A DNA stretch of 64,000 nucleotides. Origin: Syngnathus acus. Its lineage: Eukaryota > Chordata > Actinopteri > Syngnathiformes > Syngnathidae. Below are positions 40,938 through 54,600 of this stretch, piece after piece. The notes beneath the pieces are model-generated. The model was not told where the DNA came from. It worked only from the letters and a program-made list of their open reading frames with translations, and made no database searches. The position numbers and the translations under genes were made by a program. The number at the start of each line of letters is the position of its first letter. The first letter of the stretch is position 1. The stretch spans positions 4,677,001 to 4,741,000 of the forward strand of contig NC_051096.1 of NCBI RefSeq assembly GCF_901709675.1, written 5' to 3'.

Positions 40938-41860
40938 TTTGGAGAAGATTGCAATTCTTGAGCAAAGTATACGAAGCAGCGTGGTTAGCGCAAACAACTC
41001 AAAGTGGTGTACAACTTCGGTAAGAAGAGTGAAATTGCAATATTATGCTTTTAACCGCAGAGACGCATTGAGATATTAAAGACCTGGAGCGTGTGTAGTT
41101 TCTGGTACATGTGAATCAGGACCCCTCTTAGCTAGCGACAAAATATGCCTAAACGAAATACTTTTGGAAATCAATGCATTTATGTCCGTGTGGGTGCAAG
41201 AACAAGGTTTCTGTTTTTTGTATTTATTCAACAGAAGTTGCTTACTACGAGACAGAAAACAAGGACCTAAACTGTGGCGTACCGGAGAATGATAAGTGTG
41301 TATCCTATGATTTGTTCATTTTAATTGTAATTTTTAAAATAAACTTGGTTTGATGCGTTTTAAAGATTTGGTTATTATATGCTTGTATGAACGGTCCGGA
41401 GAAACAACAGAAAATATTAAGGAATTACTGTCAGGCAGCTCCGCAGGCGACCTGTTATAGTACGTCAAAATCGCTGCCACATTGGATGTGGCAAAGTCAC
41501 CGATCCTTCCATTTTTGCCACATCCACTATGGCGGCGTTTTCAATGTATTTTTGGGCGCTCTAAGCGGTATTGCTGTATGTGCGTCTATGACAGTAAAAC
41601 CACCATTGAAACAAACGAAGAAGACGAAGTTCTAACCGGAAGTCTGCATCCTCGAGCTCACGTCTAGTCAAGCTGTTAGCAAGCATTTCACTCTTTGAGT
41701 CTACAGAAATAGTCTATTGTGTCGTACAAAGAACGGATATTATTCAAATAATTGGACCTATTAAACGTACTTTTTTATTTATTTATGTTCTTTATAACTG
41801 AAGTGACGTACTGCATCTCGAGATAATTTTGCCCATACTGTTGCTTACCTTCTTCTGACA
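40938..41860. promoter_or_regulatory. Divergent nsun2 / txlna intergenic promoter region
   Basis: The 923 bp between the two start codons must hold both promoters and 5' untranslated sequence. There is no clear TATA box. ATGGCGGC (near 41529) resembles a YY1/Kozak-type housekeeping element. An 82-codon plus-strand frame at 41387-41635 has no family resemblance. A set of complementary words at 41476-41526 could form alternative hairpins. Confidence 0.4.
41476..41526. repeat. Overlapping inverted repeats in the nsun2/txlna spacer
   Basis: TGGATGTGGCAAA (41483-41495) and its exact reverse complement TTTGCCACATCCA (41514-41526) are separated by 18 bp. A further GCCACAT at 41476-41482 pairs with ATGTGGC at 41486-41492 over a 3 bp loop. 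The central arm can therefore pair either way. Confidence 0.85.
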
Positions 41861-44685
<2,825 letters not shown>

Positions 44686-45425
44686 TAACAATATAACAAA
44701 CACCTTTCAACACGCCTCCTTTTCGGTATTCACAAATCTAACTCTTCTTTTAAGTCTCGCATTAGATTTAAATTTTGAATTCTTCACGTTACATTCACAG
44801 CATCAAATCGAATCAGTTTTGAAAGTAACTGACCACGTGACATCTTGATTTTCTACTAACTGATTTTACATTCCCTCATAGACAAACACTTGATCGCTTC
44901 AAGAGCCATTACCGTTACATTACACGTAGTATTGTGAACGCTACTTGACGGAACTCTAAAGATGTCACCAATATTAGCCAGTAATATTAATGTCCTCTAC
45001 ATATTTTTGTGTGCGTTTATGTTTGGGGACCGCTATGCAACACACACTTCCTTGCTTCTTTTTCCTGTGGCAGTCTGAAGTGGAAAGCACTTAGAATGTA
45101 TTCTTTCTCCGTCGTGTCCACACACCTGTCGTCTTTCACACAAGTAAGAAATTCATAGCTCTCAAGCTTTGATTATTACCTCATGTTGAAAAGTTTAAAT
45201 GGAGGAATTGAATTAGTTTTCCGTAAACATGTCATTTCTTGTTTAGACATACATTTAAAAGCCAATGATTCCGTAGCACTGGGAATTTATGTATTTCCTT
45301 CTCGTCGCAGACAACAGATTCATTGAACACGCAAAAGAATCACATTCCTTTTTTCTTTTGCTGTGGTTTTGTCTCCTTCTAATACTTTACATTTTGTTAA
45401 ATAAAGGAACTGAATAGTGTATTTT
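44686..45425 (+). other. txlna: txlna 3' untranslated region
   Basis: AT-rich non-coding sequence after the TGA at 44683-44685, ending at a canonical AATAAA at 45400-45405. The next gene begins within a few hundred bases. Confidence 0.65.
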
Positions 45426-45578
45426 TTTGGTAAGGCTTTTTAGCATTTTTAAAAATTTATTTTGAAATGCGATGCTTTTACTTTCTTCCGGTTCATTCTC
45501 AAGTATCGTATTTTGAAAGCCCAACCCGGAAGTGTTGTCGTGCCCGTATTTGTGTTGCCTTGACGTTGGAGTGGCCAA

Positions 45579-45819
45579 TTGACAGAAAAAAACAAGAGAT
45601 GGCTGCGGGACAAGACAAGTGGACCGGGCCAGTTGCGACTTCGGAAAGCTCTCGAACGTGACCTTGACCGTCCACTGAGCTGTTCCGATCTCTGGGTTGG
45701 CTCCACGGTGGCCGCTTGCACCATCGTGTTCCTCCGGCCTGTGAACACTGACACGGGTGAGCATCGTCCAGCCAGACGGAAGCGATTTGGGCAATCTTAT
45801 TCAAGCCCGGGAGACTGTA
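45579..45819 (+). other. trak1: Candidate first exon of trak1 (5' untranslated or alternative N-terminus)
   Basis: An open frame from ATG 45579 runs to a good donor (GGAGACT then GTAAGT at 45820) and would leave phase 1. Phase 1 fits an acceptor at 46602 in the next exon (CCCCAG then ACCCTGAC), which would extend TRAK1 by about 80 unfamiliar residues. The translation (MTEKNKRWLRD ...) matches no TRAK N-terminus that I know. A second ATG (45600) opens only a 20-codon frame. I therefore think a mostly untranslated leader exon more likely. Position just after the txlna poly(A) signal and the CpG-containing sequence suit a promoter-proximal exon. Confidence 0.35.
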
Positions 45820-46509
45820 AGTAGCATCTTCTGATTCAAACATATTAGTAGTGATTATATTCCATCTGCTACAGTTTCTCGTGTACCCTAAAAGGACAAG
45901 GTTTATTGTATCATGTGAGACCCGCATCCGTGACGTCACGCGGCGATGGGGATGAAGCCGCACCCTCAAATGACCCTACCACATAAAGTCCTAGGATGGA
46001 AAGACGTTTCATAAAAAGCCTCGATGCTCTGTGGACCCTGTGCAGAAACTCTGACTTATTAGTAAAAAAACAAATTATATTACTCTCTTCTACTAGTGTA
46101 TGACCTATTTGCACACAACTAGGAAAACTAAATGTTACTAGTGAGGAAAAAGTTTCCACAAGTTGGTATCTGTGCTATTAGTAAAGTGTTAGAATTTTAT
46201 AAAGTCACAAATAATATTAGGAGTATGCACCTTGTGCATTTTTGCTACTGTAGTAGACTCAAATGTCAAAGTTTTCTGCTTGAGTTTAATTTGATGGATT
46301 AGTATGTTTCAGAAGGGATTAATGCATTTTTGCAGTGTTGTTTTGCATGATTTAAAGTATGCAGCTGGCAGCACTGCTGAGTAAGCAGCACTCAACTTAA
46401 AGACTGGGAGTGCATTGATCGCAGAAAACTTTGTCTTAACAAAACATTTATCGGACTTCGATTGCTATTCCCATTTAATTGCGCGGGTGTGTTTGTTTTG
46501 CTTTCTTAG

Positions 46510-46554
46510 TCAGTGCAAAAGCACCATGGCCGGCTTCTCCCTCCATCTGTGATA
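46510..46554 (+). other. Possible small alternative exon at the 5' end of trak1
   Basis: Bounded by an acceptor (GCTTTCTTAG) and a strong donor (GATAG then GTGAGT). It contains a Kozak-like ACCATGG opening only an eight-codon frame. No joining with the neighbouring exons was found that keeps a TRAK reading frame with certainty, so it would act as leader sequence if used. Confidence 0.3.
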
Positions 46555-46589
46555 GGTGAGTCAAGCTGGCCTCCCCGGCCCCCTCTCAG

Positions 46590-49500
46590 CCCCCCACCCC
46601 AGACCCTGACCCCGACCCGGATCCGGAGCCTGGCCCTGACCGGGCCCGCAGTGTTGAGGACCAATATGTAGGGGAGGGCGAGTCCAGTCAGCCTGAAGTG
46701 TACCAGGCTCTCTCTGACTACAAGGACGCCGAGACCATCACAGGTAGTCATCCCGTAATCTCCTGCAACTTCTAGTATCGTGAGGTGAGGAGCTTTGTTC
46801 CGACAAGTGGTGGCATGTTTGTGTGCTTTTAGATGTGTGCAACAGCACCGACCTGCCCGAGTTTGAGATCATCAGCCTCCTGGAGGAGCAGCTGCCTGTT
46901 TATCGCTTGCGAGCCGACACGGTTTACGGCTACGATCGCGATGACTGGCTGCACACGCCACTGCTGGCCGCCGACGCTCCGCTCGACCTAACCACCGAGC
47001 AGATAGAAGAGACGCTCAAATATTTCTGTAAGTCTTTCATCGATAACTTCAGAAAGCTTCATGTACAAGTTCAACTTTCCCCGATAAATCCTTCATCTTG
47101 ACAACTTCGCACGAGTATCGTTGGTCATCTCTAAAGTAAAACGGCGATTAAAATAAACCACGTAGTCGACGGTAGCAACTGTAATATCGCAGAGAGCCGA
47201 TCATCGATTGGACAACGTCAATAAGCGCCCGCGGGTTGTGCGCCATGGAAAACAACAACATTGTTGGCGTCATTACTGACGAACGCCACACGCAAACTTG
47301 ACCTGGCACGACCTCTGAGAGAAATATTCCGGGCAGCTGGAAAAATTGCATAATGTCGCTCGCTAACCGCCTCTTCCTCGTCCGCGTGTGCGTGCGTGTG
47401 TCCTCGCAGTGCTGTGTGCGGACCGAGTGGGCCAGATGACAAAGACCTTCAGTGACATTGACGCTGTCACACGTCTTCTGGAAGAGGTGAGCTCACGCGT
47501 ATGAGAAGTTGTGAAGGGAAAACAAAAAGAGTCTCAGATGTTTTGATGCGTGTGAGAAGTATTTTTGGACCTCAAACATTTGCGCTATAAATATCAAATA
47601 ACATCAAAAGAGTCTAAATGTAGCTTCTGGTCTTGTGTGTTAGAAAGAGAGAGACCTGGAATTGGCTGCGAGGATCGGTCAGTCTCTTCTGAAAAAGAAT
47701 CGAGTTCTGACTGAGCACAATGACTACCTGGAGGAGCAAGTGGGACAAATCACAGAGGAGGTACACACACACACACACGATCAATTTATTGTTTTTGTGA
47801 GCAACATCTTGACTTGAGTGTGATCTTCTGGTCTGGCAGGTGGCCCAACTGCACCATGAGTTGAACCTGAAGGATGAGCTGCTTCAGTTTTACACCAGTG
47901 CGGCCGATGAGAGCGAAGAGGAGTCCGGCGGATCCCCGACGTCAGTCAGCATTTTCAGTTACTTCATAAAATAAGATGAGAACAGGAAAATATGCAGATG
48001 AGCCACGTCTTAGTCTGAGAGGCGAGTTGTGGAAAAAAAAAAGTGCTAAAATTTGTGTGGAGTTGACATCCACCCAAGTAGGTTATTGTTGTAATTGCCA
48101 ATAGATGCCACAAGATGGCGGTAGACTTGACAAAATGAAGCTCCTCCTTTTACTTGGTGAGCACCAAAATGCAACCAGAAGCCACCAAAGCAATACTTTT
48201 ATATTAATCAGGGTGGAACACAAAATAAAACTGTATGAGTTGCTAATTTTGTTCTCAATGTGCTCAAAGGGGCAAGAAGAGTCGAGTGGACGCTGCCGCT
48301 GGAGGTTTCCTGAGCGACACCCTGCAGAGGAAACTCAAAGAGCTGGAAGAAGAGAACCTGTCGCTCCGCTCAGAGGTACGCCCGTGGAGTTTTTTTCTCT
48401 TGATGTCATGATGACATCATCCTGACGTGTTTTATTTCCGTGTGCAGGCGAGCCATCTCAAGTCTGAGACGGAGACGTACGAGGAGAAGGAGCAACAGCT
48501 TGTCAACGACTGCGTGAAGGAACTCAGTAAGCTTAATTTGTTGTCTCTTTAGATTTTGTGTTTTCAATTTCAACTCCAACTTTTTTTTTTCCTGCAGGAT
48601 TGTCCAGTCTTCAGATCTCGACAATAGCGGAGGAGCTCGCTCGCAAGACTGACGATGCCTCGCGGCAGCAAGAGGAGATTACGCACCTGCTCTCCCAAAT
48701 TGTGGACTTGCAGAAGAAAGCCAAGTCTGTGAGTCATACAAATAAGAAAAAAAACAGTCCATTGTTTCCTATGCTTGTCCCAAACTTTGTGTGTGTGTGC
48801 GCGTATGAGCAGTTTGCCGTGGAGAACGAAGAACTTTCACAACATCTGATCGCGGCCAAGGATGCGCAAAGGCAGCTCACTGCAGAGGTAAGTCTCACGT
48901 TGTCATGGCGACAGTGTTAAAATTCAACTCTCCAATATGAGATGACCTTTCAAAATCACAATTCCACCAGCTGCAAGAATTGGAGGAGAAGTACTCTGAG
49001 TGTATTGAAATGCTGCACGAGGCCCAGGAGGAGCTGAAGAACCTGAGGAACAAAAACTATGCGGCGGGCACGCCCAGACGCTTCCATCCACTTGGATTGT
49101 ACCCGATGGTGAGGGTTCGAGCGCCGTCTTCACGCTATAAATGCACGTGTGTGTTTACAAGATGCACCTCGGGTGTGTGTTTGACAGGATTCCCTGGCTG
49201 CGGAGATCGAGGGAACCATGAGGAAGGAGCTGAGCCTAGACGACCCTGACTGTGAGCAGCAAAAGTATGGATGCATATTTCATTTTATATTCGGAATGTC
49301 ATACGTTTCATTATTATTAAAATCGTGTTTGTTTACACCGGCAGGGTCCAACGTAAGCGTATTTTCGAGACGGTCAAGAACGTGAACCAGGCGGTGCGTC
49401 AGCGCTCTCTGACCCCGACCAGCGCCAACATCCCGGGCTCCAATCAGTCGCTCTCCTCGCGCACCTCGCCGATGTCCAGCGGGCTCACCAGCCCTCATTC

Positions 49501-52148
49501 CAGCCTGTGCGGAGGCGACCTGGTTGGGGACGGCGTCGCCCTCGACAACCGCGCCCAGACCATCCTCATGGAGACGGCGTCCAATCAGGAAAGGTGAGGG
49601 AATCGACGGCAGGTTTTGAGCATTTTTTTCAACCTTTCTCAAACCTTCAGGAGAGCAGAGGGCCGAGAGAAGACGGCAAACGGAGCTGAGGATTTGCGTC
49701 TGGCCCTGCGCCGCCTTTCCCTGCGCCGTCAGAACAACCTGAGCGAGCGGCGCTTCTTCGAGGAGGAGCGGCGTCGAGGCGGCGGTCTTCCCGACGCGGC
49801 GGGCCAAGGGAGCATCATGACCCCCTCGGAAAGCATCATGTCGCTGGGGAACCTTCACCTGTGGGCCACCAGGGGGCCCTACCTGCCGGACAAACTGCAG
49901 ATTGTCAAGCCGCTCGAAGGTGAGAGCGGGGCAAAAAAGGAGCGAGAGAGCAGAAGGAGGAGGAGGGAGGGGCAGACACCCGAGGGAGAACGAGGGGGTG
50001 GCTGGGGCTGGGTGAGAAAAACCGGAGCTGGGCTGGAGAGGGAGAGGGGGAGGAGGTGGGCGAGGGACAAGGCCGGGAGCAGGAAGAGGAAGGCGGCCAG
50101 CGAGGGGAAGGGCACGCTACCCTCGCTCATGCTCTTCAACTCTTTCTGGTCTCTCATGCATCACCACAAGTCAGGCGCCTTTGCGTCACCTCACACTTTC
50201 TGCAGGGACACCAAGCCCAGAGCGTGGCTCTAAAAAATTAGCATCGCATGTGGCAGAATATTTCATAACACAAAAATTGCTTTAAAAAAAGAGAACATGT
50301 TGATGCCATGACAATATTGTAATTAGACACGTTGATCTCAGTGTGATGCAATACCAGTCCACAATTTATTGATACATTTGATTCTTTCTCATTTTATTGT
50401 GCTGCTTCACCAAATGCTGTCATTTTCATTTTCGCTTTGATTTTAGTCCCCTCTTTTTTTATGTTCTTTCTCTCCACATTGTGTACTTTCCCATTCTTCA
50501 TTTCACCATGTCTGACCAATAAAACATTCTCTGTCATTCAAATTTCATTTCTTCTTCTGTTACTTTTTGGCTGTCTTATCATATTTTGTTCACTCTGATC
50601 ACCATCATCTCTCACTTTTTATGTATCTCATCCAATCACATCACGGGCACCATCAGCACAAAGCCGTCATACGTGTTTTTCCCCCGTAGGCTCGGCCACC
50701 CTGCATCACTGGCAGCAATTAGCCCAGCCCCATCTCGGGGTGATTCTGGACGCCAGACCCGGGGTCGTGTCAAAAGGTTACCGACCACTCGAACTGGAGC
50801 TTGAACAGGTTCTCCACTTCCCTCCACTTTACCAGTTAGCCACACCCACCTGATCACGGCTCACCAGTGTGCACACTGCACGCCCTCCCATGTCGTCCGC
50901 AGGTGTATTCCTGGGGCAGCTTTGAGGAGGACGAAGCAGGAGAGCAGTACTTCCAGAATCTTCCCACCACCTCATCTTCGGCCTCCCCGGCTGTGCCCTG
51001 TACCTCCTCCAGCTTGGGTCAGCCCTCGCCGCACTTGGCTCCAGCTTCTCCTCCATCTTCGTCCCCACATCTGAGCAACACTGATGCGCTGGGTGAGGCA
51101 AAACAAAAATGGAGTCAACCATGAAGGAAGTGTGTTATTTTTCAATATTTCGTTTTGTTTGCAGCTGCATACTATCCAGGTAAATGCATGGCCCATACAA
51201 GCTCCACCTACACTTTTACAACCTGTCGCATCCTGCATCCGACTGACGAGCAGACCCGGGTCACCCCCAGGTAAGCCGCTAATAGAGGTCATCCAAAATA
51301 ATTCTAAGATATTTGTTTTTGTTTAACCGAGTTGGCTCATTTTGCTCGACAGTCTGAACGCCATCCCCGCGTCGTCCTCCTGCGTGATGACCAGCTCGCT
51401 ACTGGGCACGCCCGCCGCAACACCCTGCACGCCCCGCAGGCTCAGTCTTAGACCATCTGAGTCTTCAACAAATCTCAGGCAAAAAAAAAACACACCCAAA
51501 AGCTCCTTAATGTACTTAGAAAATGCTAAAGACGACCTTATGTGCATTCCATTGGTCTGCAGAGATGCCACACGTACCACCAGCACCTGCCTGGGCCTAG
51601 TGCGCCTCCTACAGGAGAGAGGGATCTCTGCAGCGATGTATCACCAGCATCAGGGGTTGGATGCCAGTCAGGCCAACGAGGGGCTTTTATTCAGCACTTG
51701 CATCACTCCTAACAAACCCCCGGACCCCGACTCGTTGCATCCTTCCACCCCTTCGAACTCCCCCACAGGACAAGGGGCTTCAGCCGTAGCAACCTCCATG
51801 GGCTTTGACTTCAAGAGCCCCTCTTATGACAACTTCCTGGCTTCCAAGCCGGCACGTAGCATCCTGAAGGAGGTGACGGGGGTGACGAGGGGGCGTCAGA
51901 GGGGACGGGACTGCCAGAGCCAGACTGATGTGAGCGTCACCGTGCATAACCTCAACCTCCTCGACAAGGTGAAACGGCTCGGGGTCGCCGGGGCGGCGGG
52001 GGCCAGAGCGGCCAGTGCCGGCCCCATCTTGGGTGGGCCTCTAGGGGGGCTGCGCAGATCCGGCTCCCCCTTCGGGCCCGACGGGATCAGACGGAACCGG
52101 AGCTATCCGGCCAGCATGGCCATGAAAGCTCCAGGTCCTCCAGAGTAA
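46590..52148 (+). CDS. trak1: Trafficking kinesin-binding protein 1 (TRAK1/Milton family)
   Basis: Adaptor that links mitochondria (through Miro GTPases) to kinesin-1 and dynein. Coding exons: 46590-46743, 46833-47027, 47410-47486, 47644-47760, 47840-47940, 48270-48375, 48448-48526, 48598-48728, 48813-48887, 48971-49108, 49188-49264, 49345-49593, 49651-49919, 50690-50808, 50903-51092, 51165-51270, 51353-51478, 51563-52148. They join in frame to 964 residues plus an unresolved N-terminus (human about 953). The HAP1-type N-terminal coiled coil includes DVCNSTDLPEFEIISLLEEQ, DLELAARIGQSLLKKN and EEITHLLSQIVDLQKKAK. The TRAK C-terminal region includes [20 protein letters not shown] and FTTCRILHPTDEQTRVTPS; the end holds SESSTNLR and GIRRNRSYPA. 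Wording is closer to TRAK1 than TRAK2. The left boundary assumes the acceptor at 46589; the alternative at 46602 fits the upstream exon's phase. Confidence 0.92.
48105..48130 (-). repeat. Intronic copy of the GCCATCTTGTGGCATC repeat
   Basis: The reverse complement reads CTACCGCCATCTTGTGGCATC, the same core as the cluster at 10394-10613. It lies in a trak1 intron. Confidence 0.55.
49920..50523 (+). other. trak1: Possible alternative 3' end of trak1 (intron read-through)
   Basis: If the donor after 49919 is not used, the frame stays open for 104 more codons to TAA 50231-50233. A canonical AATAAA follows at 50518-50523, inside the intron. The extension is strongly basic and Gly-rich (runs of Arg/Glu/Lys), then ends in a more ordinary segment (LMLFNSFWSLMHHHKSG). 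This would give a truncated TRAK1 lacking the C-terminal region. Chance is possible because the stretch is purine-rich and stop-poor. Confidence 0.3.
51479..51562 (+). other. trak1: 84 bp in-frame GC-AG mini-intron or retained coding segment in trak1
   Basis: Compared with TRAK1, the translation reads normally up to SESSTNLR and resumes with DATRTTSTCLGLVRLLQERG. The 28 codons between them are open but alien and start with an A run. The segment begins GC after CTCAG and ends GGTCTGCAG, so it fits a GC-AG intron, and removing it keeps the frame. Confidence 0.65.
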
Positions 52149-52570
52149 TTTTGCTTACTGACATTTAAGTAACCAATCAAGAGTGAGCACTGGCTGCTGG
52201 CCAGTTACATGGTCACGGTTTAAGAGGCTTATCATCACCAAATTAACATAACAATGGAGTTTATAAAAGATAAATCCAGTGTTCCTCCTCATATTTGCCT
52301 GCCATTAAATTGTAATTACCTGTAGTTGCCACAGGAGGGCAGTAAAGCATGACTCAAATCAAATCCCTTCATAGTTTTTGATAGTTTTTGACACCAAGAT
52401 GGTGCTAAAGCACTACTGTATTAGAAAAAGCAGTAAACAGATATCTTTTCCCAGCAAACAACATATGTAAAAAAAAAAAACTGCCTTACACTTAAGCAAA
52501 CTAATCTTGCAATAGCGTTAGTTAACCTTTGGCCTCAAAATGAAAAGCTTGAAAAGCTGTATAATAAAAA
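52149..52570 (+). other. trak1: trak1 3' untranslated region
   Basis: Non-coding sequence after the TAA at 52146-52148, with an AATAAA at 52563-52568. It holds a CTCF-like word (52326-52346) and a reverse copy of the AGTAGTGCTTTAGCACCATCTTG repeat (about 52388-52420). Confidence 0.5.
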
Positions 52571-53050
52571 TGTATTATTAAATGATTACCTCATTTGTAA
52601 ACTTTCATGTTTGTGCAGGTCTACCTTGTGGTGTGGCCCATGAGATACGTATGTTTATTTACTTTATTTTTTTACTTGGTAATTGTTTATTCAATGTTTT
52701 ATTTTTTTTATTTTGTTTTATTTTAGTAAGGTTTAGCTTCTCCCTTTCTGTGAAACGAGAGTGGAATTTGTGTTGTAATATACTTGCAGGGTTTGCGATA
52801 TGTTGTTTATGTTGACAGTTTTTTGTCACATCTCTTAAATTATCATGAGAATGAGTGCAATTAATTAAATCGAAATGTTACTATTAATCCCACATATTAA
52901 ATATGTAAACAGGAGAAATACATATAAAAATCTAAAATATAATTTGTGGAATTTATTTTAGTGGTTCAATTTAAAAAGTGAACCATTCACTTCATTCAGT
53001 TACTTATAATTCAAGTTAATTCATAGATTTTTTTGGGATCAAACTACATA
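52571..53050. other. AT-rich gene-free stretch
   Basis: T-rich and A-rich sequence with no exon, RNA gene or repeat that I can name. Confidence 0.6.
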
Positions 53051-53164
53051 ATGAGATAAATGTGCAAGGCTAACAGAAAAAGTCCACACAGGTAATCAAT
53101 CGAGGGTCGAACCCTGCACCAGTCAACTGCAAGGTAGACGTTAACCAATGCTCCACTATGCCAC
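53051..53164 (-). mobile_element. Degenerate tRNA-derived SINE, reverse orientation
   Basis: On the minus strand it starts GTGGCATAGTGGAGCATTGG (A-box like), has a CAGGGTTCGACCCTCG B-box, and continues CCTGTGTGGACTTTTTCTGT then TAGCCTTGCAC. That order matches the head and first part of the body (CCTGTGTGGAGTTTGCATGTTC) of the teleost SINE also seen in the ube2ql1 intron. The anticodon region is eroded. Confidence 0.65.
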
Positions 53165-53600
53165 TTGCATTCATTAGTTCTTTTGATTCATGTGACGTGT
53201 CCATCTTGTCACAAGACACGTCAAAATGGTCAAATTATCTCTTTTTCATGAGTTTATTTCTTTTTTTAAATAAAGCTTTCAAACCAAAATTCAAACGCTG
53301 TCTGATTTTTATTAGTTACTTCTTACATCAAAACAAAAATCAAACAACGAATAATGTTTCTATTTTTACAAACTGCATCTGACCGTAATTTCAAATGACC
53401 AAAAGAGACACGGAGCGTTCAACCAGTATGAGAACTAAAATACTGATGGGGGGGGGATTTTCCCAAACGGCCAGTGTGTGTTTTATTCTAGCACTTTAGT
53501 CATGATCACCAGTAAAGCAAAGTAACAAAACGACATACGTGCGTCAATCAAAAAATTGGTGGGTCAAACCATATCTGTGAAAGACACACCAAACAAAATT

Positions 53601-53768
53601 CGAAATTTTCACGGCACTGTAGCATAATGGTATAACACTTGGTCTGGCGTGCAGGAGACATGGGTTCGAGTCTCGCTCTGTCAAACATTTATCTATTATA
53701 CAGAGTAATGTATGAGACTCGAACTCGGTTCTCCTGAACTCCAGGCAAAAACTTAAACCACAAGACAA
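53601..53768. repeat. Fold-back pair of tRNA-like sequences, unit 1
   Basis: The plus arm (about 53611-53681) has an A-box-like TAGCATAATGGTATAACAC, then GTCTGGCGTGCAGGAGAC and a B-box TGGGTTCGAGTCTC. The minus arm (about 53701-53768) read in reverse has TTGTGGTTTAAG, GCCTGGAGTTCAGGAGA and CGAGTTCGAGTCTC. The arms are imperfect reverse complements around a short AT-rich centre. Neither keeps a good seven-base acceptor stem, so these are tRNA-like relics and not functional tRNA genes. Confidence 0.7.
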
Positions 53769-53849
53769 ATTGAAATTACACCGGATAGGTCCATTTGTCT
53801 ATATTTATCCATTACTTTGGATATGCTCGTCAAATATACAAAAGAACTT

Positions 53850-54005
53850 CGAAATTTTCACGACTGTATGGCCGAGTGGTATAACACTACTCGGGTTCAA
53901 CACCCACTCTGTTTAACGTTTACAAATTAACCAGGGCGATGCCCAAGAATCGAACTCGAGTCTCCTGAATTTAAGGCAAAATCTTTATCCATTCGACTAT
54001 TTCGG
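53850..54005. repeat. Fold-back pair of tRNA-like sequences, unit 2
   Basis: Begins with the same 13 bp lead (CGAAATTTTCACG) as unit 1 at 53601. The plus arm (about 53862-53915) keeps GGCCGAGTGGTATAACAC and a B-box-like CGGGTTCAAC but has lost its anticodon arm. The minus arm (about 53937-54005) read in reverse has TAGTCGAATGGATAAAG, a TTCAGGAGAC word and CGAGTTCGATTCT. Head-to-head order and the shared lead show that units 1 and 2 are duplicates about 250 bp apart. Confidence 0.65.
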
Positions 54006-54111
54006 TTACATTTATTAAAACATGCTTCTTTGTAGTTGAGTGGTACTTTAGACTTTACAAAGAGTTTCAAAATACTCAATAAATACTAAAAACTCTCATC
54101 AATTTTCCAAC

Positions 54112-54183
54112 AGGCCCTGGTTGAATGGTTAACGCCTTTGCCTCCTAAACGATGGAACCCTGGTTCGCGCCCCGTCTCGTCCC
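54112..54183 (+). repeat. Additional tRNA-like relic
   Basis: CAGGCCCTGGTTGAATGGTT has an A-box, TTGCCTCCTAAACGATGG resembles an Arg(CCT)-type or SINE-type anticodon arm, and CCTGGTTCGCGCCCCG is a B-box. The acceptor ends do not pair well. It may be a SINE head or a tRNA pseudogene. Confidence 0.5.
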
Positions 54184-54600
54184 TCAAGTAACACTTTGCC
54201 GTTTTCCTCTCGCTTCGACGTGCAACGTCTGGATTTTTTTTTTTTTTCCCTCTAGTGACGTCATCGCAAAAATACTATAAAAGACGTCACAATTGCGACA
54301 ATCATTCAGCACAGCACTGCGTACTCACATCACGTTCCAATGACAGGTTGCCGTCCCTTCCACTACGCATGTCCCACATGGCTGGGAGGTGCAGCTTTGG
54401 AGTTCCAAACCTCTATCCTGTCAAGCAAGCAAAAAAAAAAAAAAAAAGCCGTGAGTAACACTAAAAATTCATTGTATTCATTCATATTGATCTATTCTAT
54501 TAGGAGAGTTTCACTTTTAATGTGCAAATTCCCAAATGTGCCAACACATGTAATGCAATCAGCTCCACACCCAAGGTTTCAAAGTCCTCAGACTGAAAAG

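Noticed and set aside
41387-41635. 82-codon plus-strand frame in the nsun2/txlna spacer
   Set aside because: No family resemblance. It lies in promoter sequence with inverted repeats and does not splice in frame to txlna.
46510-46743. One continuous coding exon
   Set aside because: Read without splicing, the frame that leads into SVEDQYVGEG meets a stop (TGA within the GTGAGT donor) before any ATG.
49280-49858. 192-codon minus-strand frame
   Set aside because: Antisense shadow of trak1 exons 49345-49593 and 49651-49919, whose sense frame is conserved.
53601-54183. Functional tRNA genes
   Set aside because: The A- and B-box-like words are clear, but acceptor stems do not pair, anticodon stems are weak and one copy has lost its anticodon arm.
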